NCBI GenBank assembly: GCA_002914845.1
Contig: JXTC01000176.1
Span: 85,368 to 149,367, forward strand
Source: Trema orientale
Lineage: Eukaryota; Streptophyta; Magnoliopsida; Rosales; Cannabaceae
DNA length: 64,000 nucleotides
Direction: 5' to 3'
Shown: positions 10,156 to 23,022 of the stretch, one piece after another
How positions within the stretch are numbered: the stretch's first letter is position 1
Layout of the letters: the number at the start of each line of letters is the position of its first letter
Notes under the pieces: generated by a model
What the model was told of the DNA's origin: nothing
Seen by the model: the letters and a program-made list of their open reading frames with translations, nothing else
Databases searched by the model: none
Position numbers and translations under genes: made by a program

Positions 10156-12924
10156 TTACCATCTTCTTTTCTTATGTTGGTGGTTCAACAGGAAGGTGGT
10201 GGCAGAATTTGCGATTATGACCAAGTTGGTAGCAATTAGTGCAAGAGATTTCAGTGTAAACCCCATTTTCAGCTTCGTTGTTCCATCCAACTTGATCTCA
10301 TCCGGTTCAAGCCTCCTTTGCTTTTTTGGTCTTCCCCTTTGCTTTTTAAATTCAGAGCATTGGACAGGTTTATAATTTGTGTTAGGCCATAACTCTGGGC
10401 TATTGATACCCACAATTACTGGTGTGTAAGCTTTGAGAAATGCCTCTTTCTTGTAAGAGGGGTCCACAAAATCAAGAGGATTTTAATCTGCCTTCATTAT
10501 AGCAGACATGGCATGGATGCATGGGATCTCCACGAGATCCCATTTCCTACATGCACAAGTCTTCTTAATTGTATCCACTACAAATTGGTCAGAATTAAAG
10601 CAGGTTACTTGCCAAATTCCATTTCCACAATAACTGGGAATGCAAGACACACATTCAGTTTGGATCTTTTGGATTATCTTCAAAATTTTGGGACTAACTT
10701 CTTCTTTCCACTTAGTTACCTCCTCCCTTTTCCGTACCATCCTTTGTATTAAATAATTTCTAACCATTTCCAACAATGTGATTATTGGCTTATCTCTTGC
10801 TGGAACTATAGTAGAGTTGAAGGCTTCACATAAGTTGTTGCAAAGAATGTCACATTTTGGTCTTGTTTTGAAAAAAGCATGTGACCAATGCTTAGGTGAT
10901 TTATCATTAAAACACTCAAAAGCTGGAAGAGATTCCTCCTTTAACATATTCATCCTTCCTTCAAAACTATTTTTAGAGTACATAGTCAATATAATTTAAC
11001 AAATAATTAAAAACAAATTGAGGATCATGATAAATTAAGGAAATTTATTAGCTACCTTGAGACTGTGGTGGACTTTGCAGCACTCCACATGAGTTGCTTC
11101 AAATAAAGTCCATTGTGAGTGCCTTTGAAGTTGTGGTGTAAATGCCTCACACAATTTCTGTGTTCACTATGCTTAAACTTGTACTTGATGGTGTTTATAA
11201 GCCCTTTTTGTTTATCACTAATCCAACTGATTTGATGCGAGTTACTTAACTGCAAATCTTCTTCTAACATCTCCAGAAACCATGTCCATGAATCCTCATC
11301 TTCAGATTCTACAACCGCATAAGCCACTGGATACATCTGATTAGTTGGATTAATTCCAACAGCTGAATGACATTGACCAGTGTGATGCCCCTTTATAAAA
11401 CACCCATCTAAACCTAAAATAGGCCTACAACCTTCCTTCCAACCTTTTTTCAATGCTGCCAAATAAATATAAATTCTTCGAAATTTGGGATTACCCTCAC
11501 CAAAAGTTACACATCAGTTTAATGGTGTAACCTGGATTGCTTCTTTTGAGTTCCTCACAATAATCCCAAAGTCTGAAGTATTGGCCTGACGTATCACCTT
11601 GAATAGCCTTGGTTGCCAGCTTTTTTGTACTATAAAATTGTGCTGGTGTCACATCTTGCATTGTATCATTACGGACTTGTGCTGCAAACCCACTCAGAGA
11701 CCAATTAGGTTGAGCACTAAATCACCCAACGTATTTCTGTGCCATCCAAGTGGAATTGACAAACCTATTTTTGAACTCCCTTGGACAAGTGTGATCTAAA
11801 TTCAATGTCTTTATCATGAAGGTTTTTTTGTCAAGTAAAACAGAAGCATACACAACAAATAGTCGTTCTTTCCTTTTACATTTTGCCCTTACCCTATTAC
11901 TGTCATTTTTCTCAAACTTGATACCTTTATGATGTTTGATTAAATGCTCCCTTACAGCCTGTCTAAATATATCAATGTTGGGAAATTTCATCCCAATTCT
12001 AAACTTTGGATCTTTTAAGTCATGTTCAGGATTGAAATCAGAATACTTCTTCCTCTTGCCCTTAGGATCAAGCTCATCCTCATCACTTTCCATGTTTCTA
12101 AGGTCATCAGAGTCTTCATAGGCAGAATCATCTGTCTCTACATCTCTTAAAGTACTCATATTTGGTACATGGAATCCATCCCAAATAGTCGTTGGATCAA
12201 TGCACATTTGTTGAGCTATATCTATTGGGTCCTGCTAATAATCATTTTCTATAAGGTCATCCTTAGGTACATCAGATTCAATTTGTTCTAGACCTTCTTC
12301 TTCTTTGTTTTCAGTGCTACCAACGTTAACAATTTTCACATTCTTAGTGACACCACCATTATCAATACACTTTGTTTCCTCATCAAGACTACTAGAATCA
12401 ATATTTAATGTATTGCTTTTATGTTGTTTAGAAGTTGTCTGACTTCAAGATAAGACCTTATTAAGAGCCTCTCTAAGTAAGCCATCATCAATTGGACCAA
12501 ACCACTCTGAAATCATCATTTGAGTTACAGGTGTTGAAGATTCTATGGATGGAGGCACACTGACAAATATACTTGCTACTCTACCTATTTCCAGATTATT
12601 AGCCATTAATAAAGCCTCCTTGTCACTGGTAATTAGTTGAAACACTCTCTTTCTCCTAACCTCTTCGACCTTGTAATATAATCTATTAGAATCCTTAATT
12701 CCCAGTGAATTCATTATATCTGCCAACTCTAAAAGAGAAAATTAATCTTTGCTCACCCTATCAAACAAAGTTACTTCACCCCCCACATAAATCTGATCGT
12801 TTTTATTTTCACTCTGCACCAATATACGACCACCATGATGCACCTTCAGAGTAAAAGCATCCATTCCATTATCTGCACCGATATAACAATATTTGTAACT
12901 ACTAATCAACACAAGTAAAAACAA
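10156..12924 (-). pseudogene. MuDR-type MULE transposase, inactivated
   Basis: Minus-strand pieces in order: MDAFTLKVHHGGR..YVGGEVTLFD (N-terminal region, 12924-12742); a stop, then LLELADIMNSLG.. (to 12445); an acidic linker and the DNA-binding region with KCKRKERLF..YAS and a C/H pattern DHTCPREF (12207-11722); a catalytic-core piece with ILGLDGCFIKGHHTGQ and DEDSWTWFLEML (11462-11052); a C-terminal piece with the SWIM zinc finger CACRKWDLVEIPCIH (10989-10483); then RRGRPKK-type basic sequence. A CX2CX4HX4C zinc knuckle (10202-10243) lies in a shifted frame. At least two in-frame stops (near 12740 and 10482) and a frameshift make it non-functional. Family: plant MULE transposases that cut and paste DNA. 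Confidence 0.85.
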
Positions 12925-13672
12925 ACATTAATATATGAAAAATATATATATTTCTTTAAAAGAATAAGAAAAAAATACATATATATACATATATATATAT
13001 ATATATGTAAAACAACGCTCTTGCAACGATTCTCTACATCCCAAATACTTACTAAAAAAATTGTCTTTTGACTAGGCTTATTTCAATATATATATATATA
13101 TATACATACATATAGTATAGAATTAAAGCTCTGATAGTGGCTTTCTTCCATAGACATAACCAGTCAAAACTATGGACAGCAACGAGGTTGCCAAGAAAAA
13201 AAACACATAGGTGATAGTGCCAAATAAAAAAGAGATGAAGGAAAAACATTATAAATCGAATACATGAACCAGATGAAAAATATAAACCGAATTTTTTACA
13301 TATTCATACCACCATTTTTCGAAACAAAAACTGAAAAAATAGGACTAAAAACACTAACTATAGTCAAGCTCAGGGTCACCATCTTTTCTTTGTATTGCCA
13401 TATTTTTAGTCAGTAAATTTCAATATCTTTTACACCAAATAGAAATTTGAAAACCTAAAATCCCCAATATTTGAACACAAATTTACTTTGATTTTGACTC
13501 ATAAAACTATTGAAAAACCTCTTGAATGAAAGCCACTTTTCTTTTTCTGTGCTTCTGCCTTACAAAATCTGAACAAAAAAAATAAAAACCCATCTCTTTA
13601 CATGTATGACCATTTGTTTTCCCTTCAATATGAAATTAAAATACCGATTTTGTCCTTAACTTCACAACACGC

Positions 13673-13834
13673 GTATGTCACGTGATAAAAAAAACTAGCA
13701 GAAATAACTTAATTATTTTTATAACAGAACTAATTTTGGTAAAAATTAAGGAATTTTGTTATAAATAATTGACTTCAGGGTTAATTTTATTAGATTATTT
13801 TAAGTTTATGGGGTTTTTTTTGTATTAAAAAGTC
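13673..13834. repeat. Right TIR of the MULE
   Basis: Reverse complement begins GACTTTTTAATACAAAAAA and follows the left TIR for about 160 bp. Confidence 0.85.
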
Positions 13835-14004
13835 TAATAATAATAATAACAACAACGGACAAAAGTCTATGCCGTGTTAGTCGCGCTCGGTAGCCAATAT
13901 AAGCTGGCTTTTCAGTCCAAAAAATAAAAAAAAGTAGAAATAAACGAAGAGAAAAATAAAAATGAAAATAAAAATAACTTACAAAGATATAATTCAGATT
14001 TCTG

Positions 14005-14207
14005 ATGCTGCTTTACGTATCTTTCTCTCATTATTTTATAGACGAGGAGAGGAGGGAGGAGAGAGGAGAGAGGAGAGGAGCAACCACCTTGTTGACGACT
14101 AATAGGACTTTGGGAGCCCAAAAACCCTTCCTTCCTTCCTTAGGACCTAGCTATCTATCCCAGTTCCCAGATCTGTTATCTGTCTGTACTCGGAATAATT
14201 TTGCCAG
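14005..14207 (+). promoter_or_regulatory. Probable non-coding first exon of the OTU gene
   Basis: A GCCAG/GTTTGT donor ends at 14207 and the first coding exon has an AG acceptor at 14365-14366. The stretch before it contains a purine-rich GAGAGGAG tract typical of plant 5' UTRs. Intron 1 carries a (TA)n run at about 14236-14281. The transcript start is not determined. Confidence 0.4.
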
Positions 14208-14232
14208 GTTTGTTAGTTCATCATCTTAATTT

Positions 14233-14285
<53 letters not shown>

Positions 14286-14374
14286 GATTCTACATAAGAT
14301 ATTTTTGGGAATATTGATCAATTCAATGGAATCTCATATTAATTGTTTTTGTTTGTGAATGAATAGAAGAGAAT

Positions 14375-17027
14375 ATGATGAATAGGAATGGGAATGAAGG
14401 TGAATGTTCAGATGACCGGATGATTGCTGTGATGCTCTCTGAAGAGTACGCTAAATTGGACGGCGCAGTTACTCGACGCCTATCTAACCTCGCTCCTCTT
14501 CCTGTATATATGTCTATTTTCTTTTGTATATTAATCTTATACTAATTTTTTTATGTCTTTGTATATTAATTGTTTCTTCTCCTCAAAAATTAACAAATAA
14601 TTAATTATTAAAACAAGCCTTATATGTCATGTCATGTCATGTCAGCACATCCCTCGCATCAATTCCTACATCCCCAACCTAAGTGATGCCACTTTGGATC
14701 ACCACCGCCTTCTCCAGAGGTTAAACCTCTATGGTTTACACGAAGTTAAGGTCTCAGGGGATGGCAATTGCCAGGTACCAACCCCAACTACCAATTAACC
14801 AAACAAATAAACACCTCATATTCTTTCTGTTCTTTTCTTTTCTTTTTTCACTTTAAAATCTCATTTCCTAATTATTCCTTCCTTAATTTCTCTACTCATC
14901 ATTCGTTCATTCAATCAATCAATCAATCATTTTATTTTTATAATGTCTGCAGTTTCGTGCACTTTCTGACCAGATGTACCGTTCACCCGACCATCACAAA
15001 CATGTGCGCAAAGAGATTGTCAAACAGGCATGTATCGTACACCTGACGTGACCATGTCTTTATCATATTGAGAATTATATATTTATTTCAGAAATAGAAC
15101 AACCAACATTCCCACGTTTAACATGACAGAAACTCAACATTCAAATCATGACCGATATCAATATGTGGAATTAATCATACATACATATATCTATATCTAT
15201 ATATATGTCATCCTGTTTTTGTTTCGCTACAGAGAAAACAACTTATATGTACTTTGCACACTTTTGCTAACAGATTCTCAGATTCTAGCGCATGATCACT
15301 ACACTAGCTAAGCTATGCCAAGTGCTAATAATTGTTATTGCTAACAAATGCTTGTTCCTTACTTTTCCCAATTTCTAGTTAAAAGACTTCCGCTCCCTCT
15401 ACGATGGCTATGTCCCAATGAAGTACAAACGCTACTACAAAAAAATGGCAAAGTACATTAATTCTTTCTTGTTTTAATTTTCTACAATCAGCCTCCAGAT
15501 TCATTTTATGTGGAGTTTAGTTTTTGCGTCTAATTTACCCAGTGATATATACATATATGCAGACTTGGTGAATGGGGGGACCATGTTACTTTACAAGCCG
15601 CAGCTGATAAGGTCTGGTGCATTTTTCAAATCATTCTTTAGTTTGTTTTTCACAACTTCTTATTAGATAATCATTGTATCCTTTTCGAAAAATTACAATT
15701 GCAACTCATGCAGCAAAGATATTTACACTCACATCCCCTCCTGGAACTAAAAAAAGATGGACAAGTCAATGAAATGTTTATCACTTGGCACTATTTCTTC
15801 TTTTTTTTTTTTCCAGTTTTAAATTTAGGCAATTGATTGTTGTTTTAGTGCAAAAAATTCATTATTACCTGAAAATTTAATATTCAAGTGTAAAAGTTTG
15901 CAAATATTTGAATAGTAGAAGTTGTATCTATAATTCTTTTGAATTTTAAGTCATGATGTGACCCTAACTTTGATAAAAACTGTCCTTTTTAACTTCCGTA
16001 GTTGGAAATAAGATCTGTTAGCCAGCTTTGGCCTTGTTTCAGAGACACTCATGATTTTGAGCTTCATTACACTGACAAATTTAATACCGTTTTCTAAGCT
16101 GTTATGATGCTGCTTATTCACACGCAGTTTGCAGCAAAGATATGCCTTTTGACATCATTCAGAGATACTTGTTTTGTTGAAATTATGCCACAACATCAAC
16201 CACCTAAACGTGGTAAGTTAACGTATTTGTGCTCCTTCCGAGTTGTTAAATTTACCTTCAAAGAATAATAGAGTTTATGACTCCAGTCTTCAGATAAAAG
16301 TATTAGTGGTGTACTGGTTTTTTCTGTTTCAGTAATTAAAAACCAGTTCAAACAGATAGAGACAAAGACGGGATGCATTCGTAATTAAAAGACTCCAATA
16401 CTGATCCAAAAAAAAAAAAGAGTTAAAAAGTTCACCACATTGTGTTAGACTTGAATTGAAATCCTGAAGTAGAAAGTAAAAGTTAGAGAGGAAATATTTT
16501 TAGTAATAAAAGAGGACTCGATCTAAATCCAGACAAGAACTAAATGGGGTAGACTAATGACAAAACTTGTGGTACTTTTCCGAGTGACTTTTTGCTAGAA
16601 ACGCCCCAGAGCCCAGGAACATGAAGTTAAAGGAAAAGGACTAATACCCTGGACGTACCCAAGGGAAGTATGAAAGCAAACGACTTAAGTTAGTAAATTA
16701 CCAAAATAAATACTATAAGGAAATTATTCAGATTGTTCTTTTTTCCCCCTTTGAACTCTGAAATAAACAAACACCTACATTTATATTGATCTTATCTTTT
16801 TGAATTATGCAGAATTGTGGTTGAGTTTCTGGTCTGAGGTTCATTACAATTCATTATATGAAATCCAAGGTTTGTTCAGATTTTGATACTTCTGTTGTTG
16901 TATAGAGCTTCAAACATTTTTTCTTGGGGGGTGGGCTTCGAGGAGAAAGCACCAGTTTGAAGACTTTTGCTTCTTTGCAGATGCTCCAGTCCAGCCGAAG
17001 CCAAGGAAGAAACACTGGTTGTTCTAG
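14375..17027 (+). CDS. OTU-domain deubiquitinating cysteine protease
   Basis: Removes ubiquitin from proteins; resembles the short plant OTU proteins such as Arabidopsis OTU12 (about 219 aa). Coding exons: 14375-14503, 14646-14774, 14953-15027, 15379-15452, 15563-15611, 16128-16212, 16813-16869, 16981-17027; all phases agree and give 214 residues. Catalytic motif GDGNCQ puts the nucleophile at Cys85 with Asp82 before it; the late WSEVHYNSLY gives His191. LGEWGDHVTLQAAADKF, then AAKICLLTSFRDTCF, is the OTU core and the protein ends KPRKKHWLF. Two ATGs stand together at 14375 and 14378; I took the first. The intron after exon 14953-15027 has a GC donor (CAG/GCATGT). No signal peptide or membrane segment is seen, so a cytosolic/nuclear enzyme is likely. 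The frame is fully intact. Confidence 0.93.
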
Positions 17028-17164
17028 TTGAACCTGATTGTCGAAATTGATCATTCCGGATGCATGCTACGAGAAGTCTGCTTTGTGCATATTTTTTATA
17101 TGCGTCTGACCTATTCTCTCTTCTGAGTCAATAGTTGATATCGTATTCAAGTTACATACAAACT

Positions 17165-17262
17165 TATATACACACAAATATATTCCATTTTTTTGGCCTA
17201 CAATGCTGTAACATATATACACACAAATATATTCCATTTTTTTGGCCTACGATGCTGTAAAT
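17165..17262. repeat. 49-bp tandem duplication downstream of the OTU gene
   Basis: TATATACACACAAATATATT... begins at 17165 and again at 17214; the two units differ at about one base. It probably lies in the 3' UTR or just beyond it. Confidence 0.85.
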
Positions 17263-17658
17263 TTTAGGGGGTCGTTGTCTATATGTATGATAATGGTTTT
17301 ATTCTTTTGAAGGATGGATCATAATATATTCTTTGCTTAGTGGAATTCTTTGCTTTATCTGTGAGCAAGTGTGATCCAAATGAACCTTTTCTGTAGCAGC
17401 AATCCAAAGCGGGTTTGGCAATTCGGCTACGACTATACAATGAGTACTTAATCAATCTAGAAGCTGTTATTGCGTAATGACAAGCAAGATAAATTGGTTC
17501 AAGTTTCTCATTACAAATTGTTTAGACAGAATAATAAGGAAAAGAAAAAAAGAAAAAGAAAAAGAAAGAAAAAAAAAAAAGAAACAGAGGTAGAAGAAAT
17601 AAGGCAGGGAAAAAAAATTAAAACGTCGTCAGGCAGTGATCTGAATGAATGATTGAGA

Positions 17659-19307
<1,649 letters not shown>

Positions 19308-19650
19308 GCTTGAGCAACAGCGCTATACTAGTCGGAAAAATTCGCTGCTTGTTTTTTAATATATATATTAAATTTGATTTTGAGTAGCAGAGAGAAGGGG
19401 TTCTGTGGGGAGTGACTGAAATGAAACCAAGAGCGGATGAGATTATGGATAGCCTCTCGTTTAACGTATGGCTGTGGTTGTTGCTTTGCCTTGTTGTCCC
19501 CTTCTATCCCCAACTCCACTCCTTACTCCTCTCACTCACTGCCTACTAATACCATCACTTATTTACTACTCCTAACTTCTTGCATTGCATACTGTACTAC
19601 TACCACTCTTTCAATTCCATCTTCTAACAAATTTAAAACGTAGATTTGCT
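19308..19650 (-). promoter_or_regulatory. GAPA upstream region
   Basis: The 340 bp before the start codon contain a TATATATATTAAA stretch (about 19358-19372) and, further out, GATA-like sites (GGATGAGATTATGGATAG on the plus strand, 19434-19451), a motif class common in light-regulated plant promoters. Assignment is by position only. Confidence 0.35.
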
Positions 19651-19730
19651 CATCGGACTTTTGGGTCCAGCTTTTGGGCCTAACCAATGATTCATGAGAA
19701 AAGGGGACACTCTCCACCACTTTTTAAGAA

Positions 19731-20318
19731 ATAATACCAAAAATACGACCTCTATAAAATAATTATTTTTCCGTACGAATTTTGGTGATTCTTTTCTAAA
19801 TACTTAAAAGTTGGTTTCTCAGGTTATTTCAAGAAACCAAATTGGTTTCTCAGTATCTGTTAACTAAAATTTGTTTATTTGATTCTGCTTATTAGTTTTT
19901 CTGATAAATAGATAGTTTCTTTTATTTATCATCATTTCTCTATTTATTGCTAAAAACCAATTTAGTTTTTCAATTTTTAGTAACCAAATTAGTTTCTTAG
20001 TTTCTGGTAGCCAAATTTGTTTCTCTGATTCTGGCTATTCGGTTTCTCTAGTAAACATATGGTTTTTTTAATTTATTATTGTTGATTTCTCTAGTTATTG
20101 CTAAAAACTAATTTGGTTTATTAGTTTCTGGTAACCAAATTATTAGTTTTAGGTACCTAGTTGGCTATTTAAAACTATTAACTAATATGTAACAAGAAAC
20201 CAAATTGTTTTCTTGTAATAACCAAAGAAACCAATTTCTAGCTGAAGTATTTAGAAAAATATCGCTAAAAGTAGTACGGAAAATACTTATTTTCTGAGGA
20301 TAGTATGTTTGGTATTAT
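19731..20318. mobile_element. Non-autonomous TIR element (588 bp)
   Basis: ATAATACCAAAAATACGACC at the left is matched by the reverse complement of the right end (ATAATACCAAACATACTATCC); similarity runs about 78 bp through TTTTCCGTAC and TTTTCTAAATACTT. The interior is a degenerate tandem array of about 151 bp (ATTGCTAAAAAC at 19946 and 20097) built from TTGGTTTC and GAAACCAA motifs. No coding capacity. Target duplication not clear. Confidence 0.7.
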
Positions 20319-20432
20319 CTATGAAAAGATAGATATCAGTGTCCAGAACCCATGATTCATTCACTCTTCTAACTGGGCCTATCACTTATGTTTCATCCTT
20401 CCATTTGGGAAATAGACACATAGTAGTAATCT

Positions 20433-20631
20433 GGAATAAAATAGACTCTTTTAAGACTGTTCTGAAAATAACATTTTTAATAGTATCACACTATTAGTCA
20501 TTGCTTATTTATAAGTCATAAAAAGGTCATATATTTTATGATTCATAGATAGTTGAACACTTATCATACAACACTGTGATACTCCTAAAAAAATCACTTT
20601 TCAAAATACTCCGAAAAGGTCATTTTACTCC
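20433..20631. mobile_element. MITE-like element (199 bp)
   Basis: Left end GGAATAAAATAGACTCTTTT and reverse-complemented right end GGAGTAAAATGACCTTTTCG continue as an imperfect 58-bp inverted repeat, both passing through AGTATCACA. No target duplication identified. Confidence 0.6.
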
Positions 20632-20688
20632 AAACTACTACTATCCATGTACATTTCCCCTTCCATTTCCTATGGGACTTCTTACAAA

Positions 20689-21041
20689 ATTGAATTTTTT
20701 GAAAAATCCCGTACTGTTTTAGAATATATCACTTTTTAAAATTTTATTAGAAAAATAACATTTTTAATAAATATTTAGCAAAATACCACTTTGTCTTGAA
20801 AATTGGTATTCTTTAATAGTACTCGCGGCAACTGTTTGAGTTACTTGGGATAACCAATCTAGTTACTTGAAGTAACTAGCCAAGTTACCTGAGGTAACTT
20901 AATTGATTACCTTAAGTATCTTATCAATTAATAAAAGTAATATTTTTCTATATACTTCTAAAAGTGGTATTTTTCTAATTAAAATTTGAAACCTTTCAAA
21001 TAATTTTAAAATTTGGGATTTTTCAATTTTTTTCAAAAATT
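20689..21041. mobile_element. MITE-like element with GTTAC/GTAAC core (353 bp)
   Basis: Inverted termini share TTGAAAAATCCC and ATTAGAAAAATA over about 100 bp. The core (20830-20925) is a run of degenerate AGTTACTTGAGGTAACC-type palindromes. Design resembles the element at 19731-20318, with the core motif changed. Confidence 0.6.
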
Positions 21042-21115
21042 ACCATAAAAAATCAAATTTTCTCTTTCCCATGATCTGCTTTTCTTTTGGCCTATACTCT
21101 CTACGTGGGGGATTG

Positions 21116-21660
21116 AACAAAAATACCTCACTTTTGAGGGTATAGTTTAGCGGATATCCCTTTTTGATTTTATTAACAAATATATCTTTTTTTTTAATGG
21201 TAATGATTTATACTTACCATTATACCCCTCTTTCTAATCAATACTACTTTTCTCATTTTTACAGTACTCGAACTGCAAGGTGAGCCGAAAGATATCTCCA
21301 AAGAGAAGGCTCGATTGGCTACCATTCAGGTCCCTTTCCAAAATCTCTTTCTTTCACTCTATAAATATATCTATATATATATATATATGTGTGTACATAT
21401 GCAAATATATATTGTAAATGTTGAGAGTGGGTTTTGGTTGAATTATTGATTGGAAAGGTGAGTGGATACTGGAGTTTTGTAAGTCAGTGGAAGAAGAGAA
21501 ATCTGGGAGTTTGCATGAGTGTGGGCGTCTAGAGATTGGGTAAAATTGGAACAAATAAATAAACTGATTAAGAAATAGGCATATTTGTACAAAAGATTGA
21601 AATGGGATATTTATTGACACTAGGTGTCAAAAAGGGCATCTGATGTAGTTTTCCCTCTAT
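21116..21660. mobile_element. Candidate Pack-MULE carrying a gene fragment
   Basis: The reverse complement of the right end (ACTACATCAGATGCCCTTTTTGACACC..) is weakly mirrored by the left end (AAAATACCTCACTTTTGAGG..GGATATCCC). Between them, 21271-21332 looks like an exon: acceptor TTTTTACAG, open frame LELQGEPKDISKEKARLATIQ, then CAG/GTCCCT. The source gene is not recognised. The rest is intron-like sequence and a (TA)n run. Confidence 0.4.
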
Positions 21661-22169
21661 GTTCGACCACAATATCGCATTTTAAGATATAATGAATCAA
21701 AACTAACAATAGCTATTATAACAAAGTTTTCCCATCTAATTATTTGGGTGACTACAACCTAAGATTTTTTTTTTTGGGGGGAGGGGGGGGAAGGTATAAG
21801 TTAAAGGCTTATAGCAAATGACCGAATTCTGGGCCTATTGTAAGTAAATATCGCATTTTAAATGCTGTAGCAAAATGGCTAGTATATCAGTAAAAATATC
21901 ATATAAAATCTGATGTACTTAGTATAAAAATTAATATATTTAATACATAAATTAAAGCTAGTACATAAGTAGATATACCAAGTGAAAAATACATATACTC
22001 GAGCATTTAGTTATAAAAAGAGAAAAATAAACATTTATTAAAACAATGTATAAAAAAAAAAAGACACCCACTTTAATTTCTCTTAAATGATCCTAAAATA
22101 AATAATTAATTTAGTCCAATAAATTCGAGTTTACTTTGTCGAAAAACATATATATATAAATATATATAT

Positions 22170-22406
22170 GAGCACCAATCCGGTAAGTATTTTTTTTTTT
22201 ACTTATATATAGATATCATTTTAGCCAGTTAAAATTTATCATACACATTTTTATAGTAAAAAGTAAGAAAGAGAAATAACATTAATGATGCACGTCTTTT
22301 CATGCATATCATTATAGTCGTTTGATCACTGTTAAATGATGATACAACAGCTAAAAAAAAATACATATACATAGTTCAAAAAAAGATACCTACTGGATTG
22401 GCAATC
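22170..22406. mobile_element. Micron-like MITE, copy A, in a (TA)n tract
   Basis: GAGCACCAATCCGGTAAGTA then poly-T at the left; CCTACTGGATTGGCAATC at the right, (TA)n on both sides. Interior holds GCACGTCTTTTCATGC and a GTCGTTTGATCAC-type inner stem shared with the other copies. Confidence 0.75.
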
Positions 22407-22620
22407 TATATATATATATATATATATATCTGCATTCATCATATATTTTTCTTATTTGTGCTGAAGGCCTCTCAAGATTGCTTCAAGTTAAACTAAGGAG
22501 CTATCTATTTTCCGTAGCACTTCCCCTAATTTACCCCTTTTATTTGGCGATGACGACCTGCTTTTCTGTCACGCCACTTCATGTCATCCCATCTACAAGG
22601 TTCTTGATATATATATATAT

Positions 22621-23022
22621 GGTTGCCAATCCGGTAGGTATTTTTTTTTTTACCTATGTGCAGGTATTTTTTTTAGCCGTTGGATCATCATCTAACAATG
22701 ATCTAACGGCTAAAATAAGATGCATAAAAAGACGTGCATCATTAATGCTTTTTCTCTCTCCTATTTTTAATATAAAAAAAATGTGCAAAAAAATTTTTCA
22801 TTGGCCCAATTGATACCTATGGGTAGGTATTTTTTTGACCAATGAAAATCTAACAAATATATTTTTTTATTGTAAAAAGTAGGAGAGAGAAAAGTCATTA
22901 ATTATGCACGTCTTTTCATTCACTTCATTAGAGCCATTGGATCACCATTAGATGATGATCCAACGGTTCAAAAAAAAATACCTACTCATAGATAAAAAAA
23001 AAATACCTATTGGATTGGCAAC
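22621..23022. mobile_element. Micron-like MITE, copy B, head-to-head dimer
   Basis: Begins GGTTGCCAATCCGGTAGGTA and ends TATTGGATTGGCAACC, flanked by (TA)n. It is 402 bp because two copies are joined in inverted orientation around CATTGGCCCAATTG (about 22800-22813). Both copies keep the inner stem AGCCGTTGGATCATCATC and GACGTGCAT(C/A)ATTAATG. Confidence 0.75.

Larger units (their letters stand above)
9854..13834 (-). mobile_element. Mutator-like element (MULE) with long TIRs
   Basis: Terminal inverted repeats of about 160 bp (9854-10013 and 13673-13834) share CTTTTAATACAAAAA, TAATAAAATTAACCCTGAA and ATCACRTGACATAC. Between them a MuDR-type transposase pseudogene is read on the minus strand. 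Flanks TAATAATAA (9845-9853) and TAATAATAA (13835-13843) fit a 9-bp target duplication but lie in a TAA repeat, so the exact ends are ambiguous by a few bases. Confidence 0.85.
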
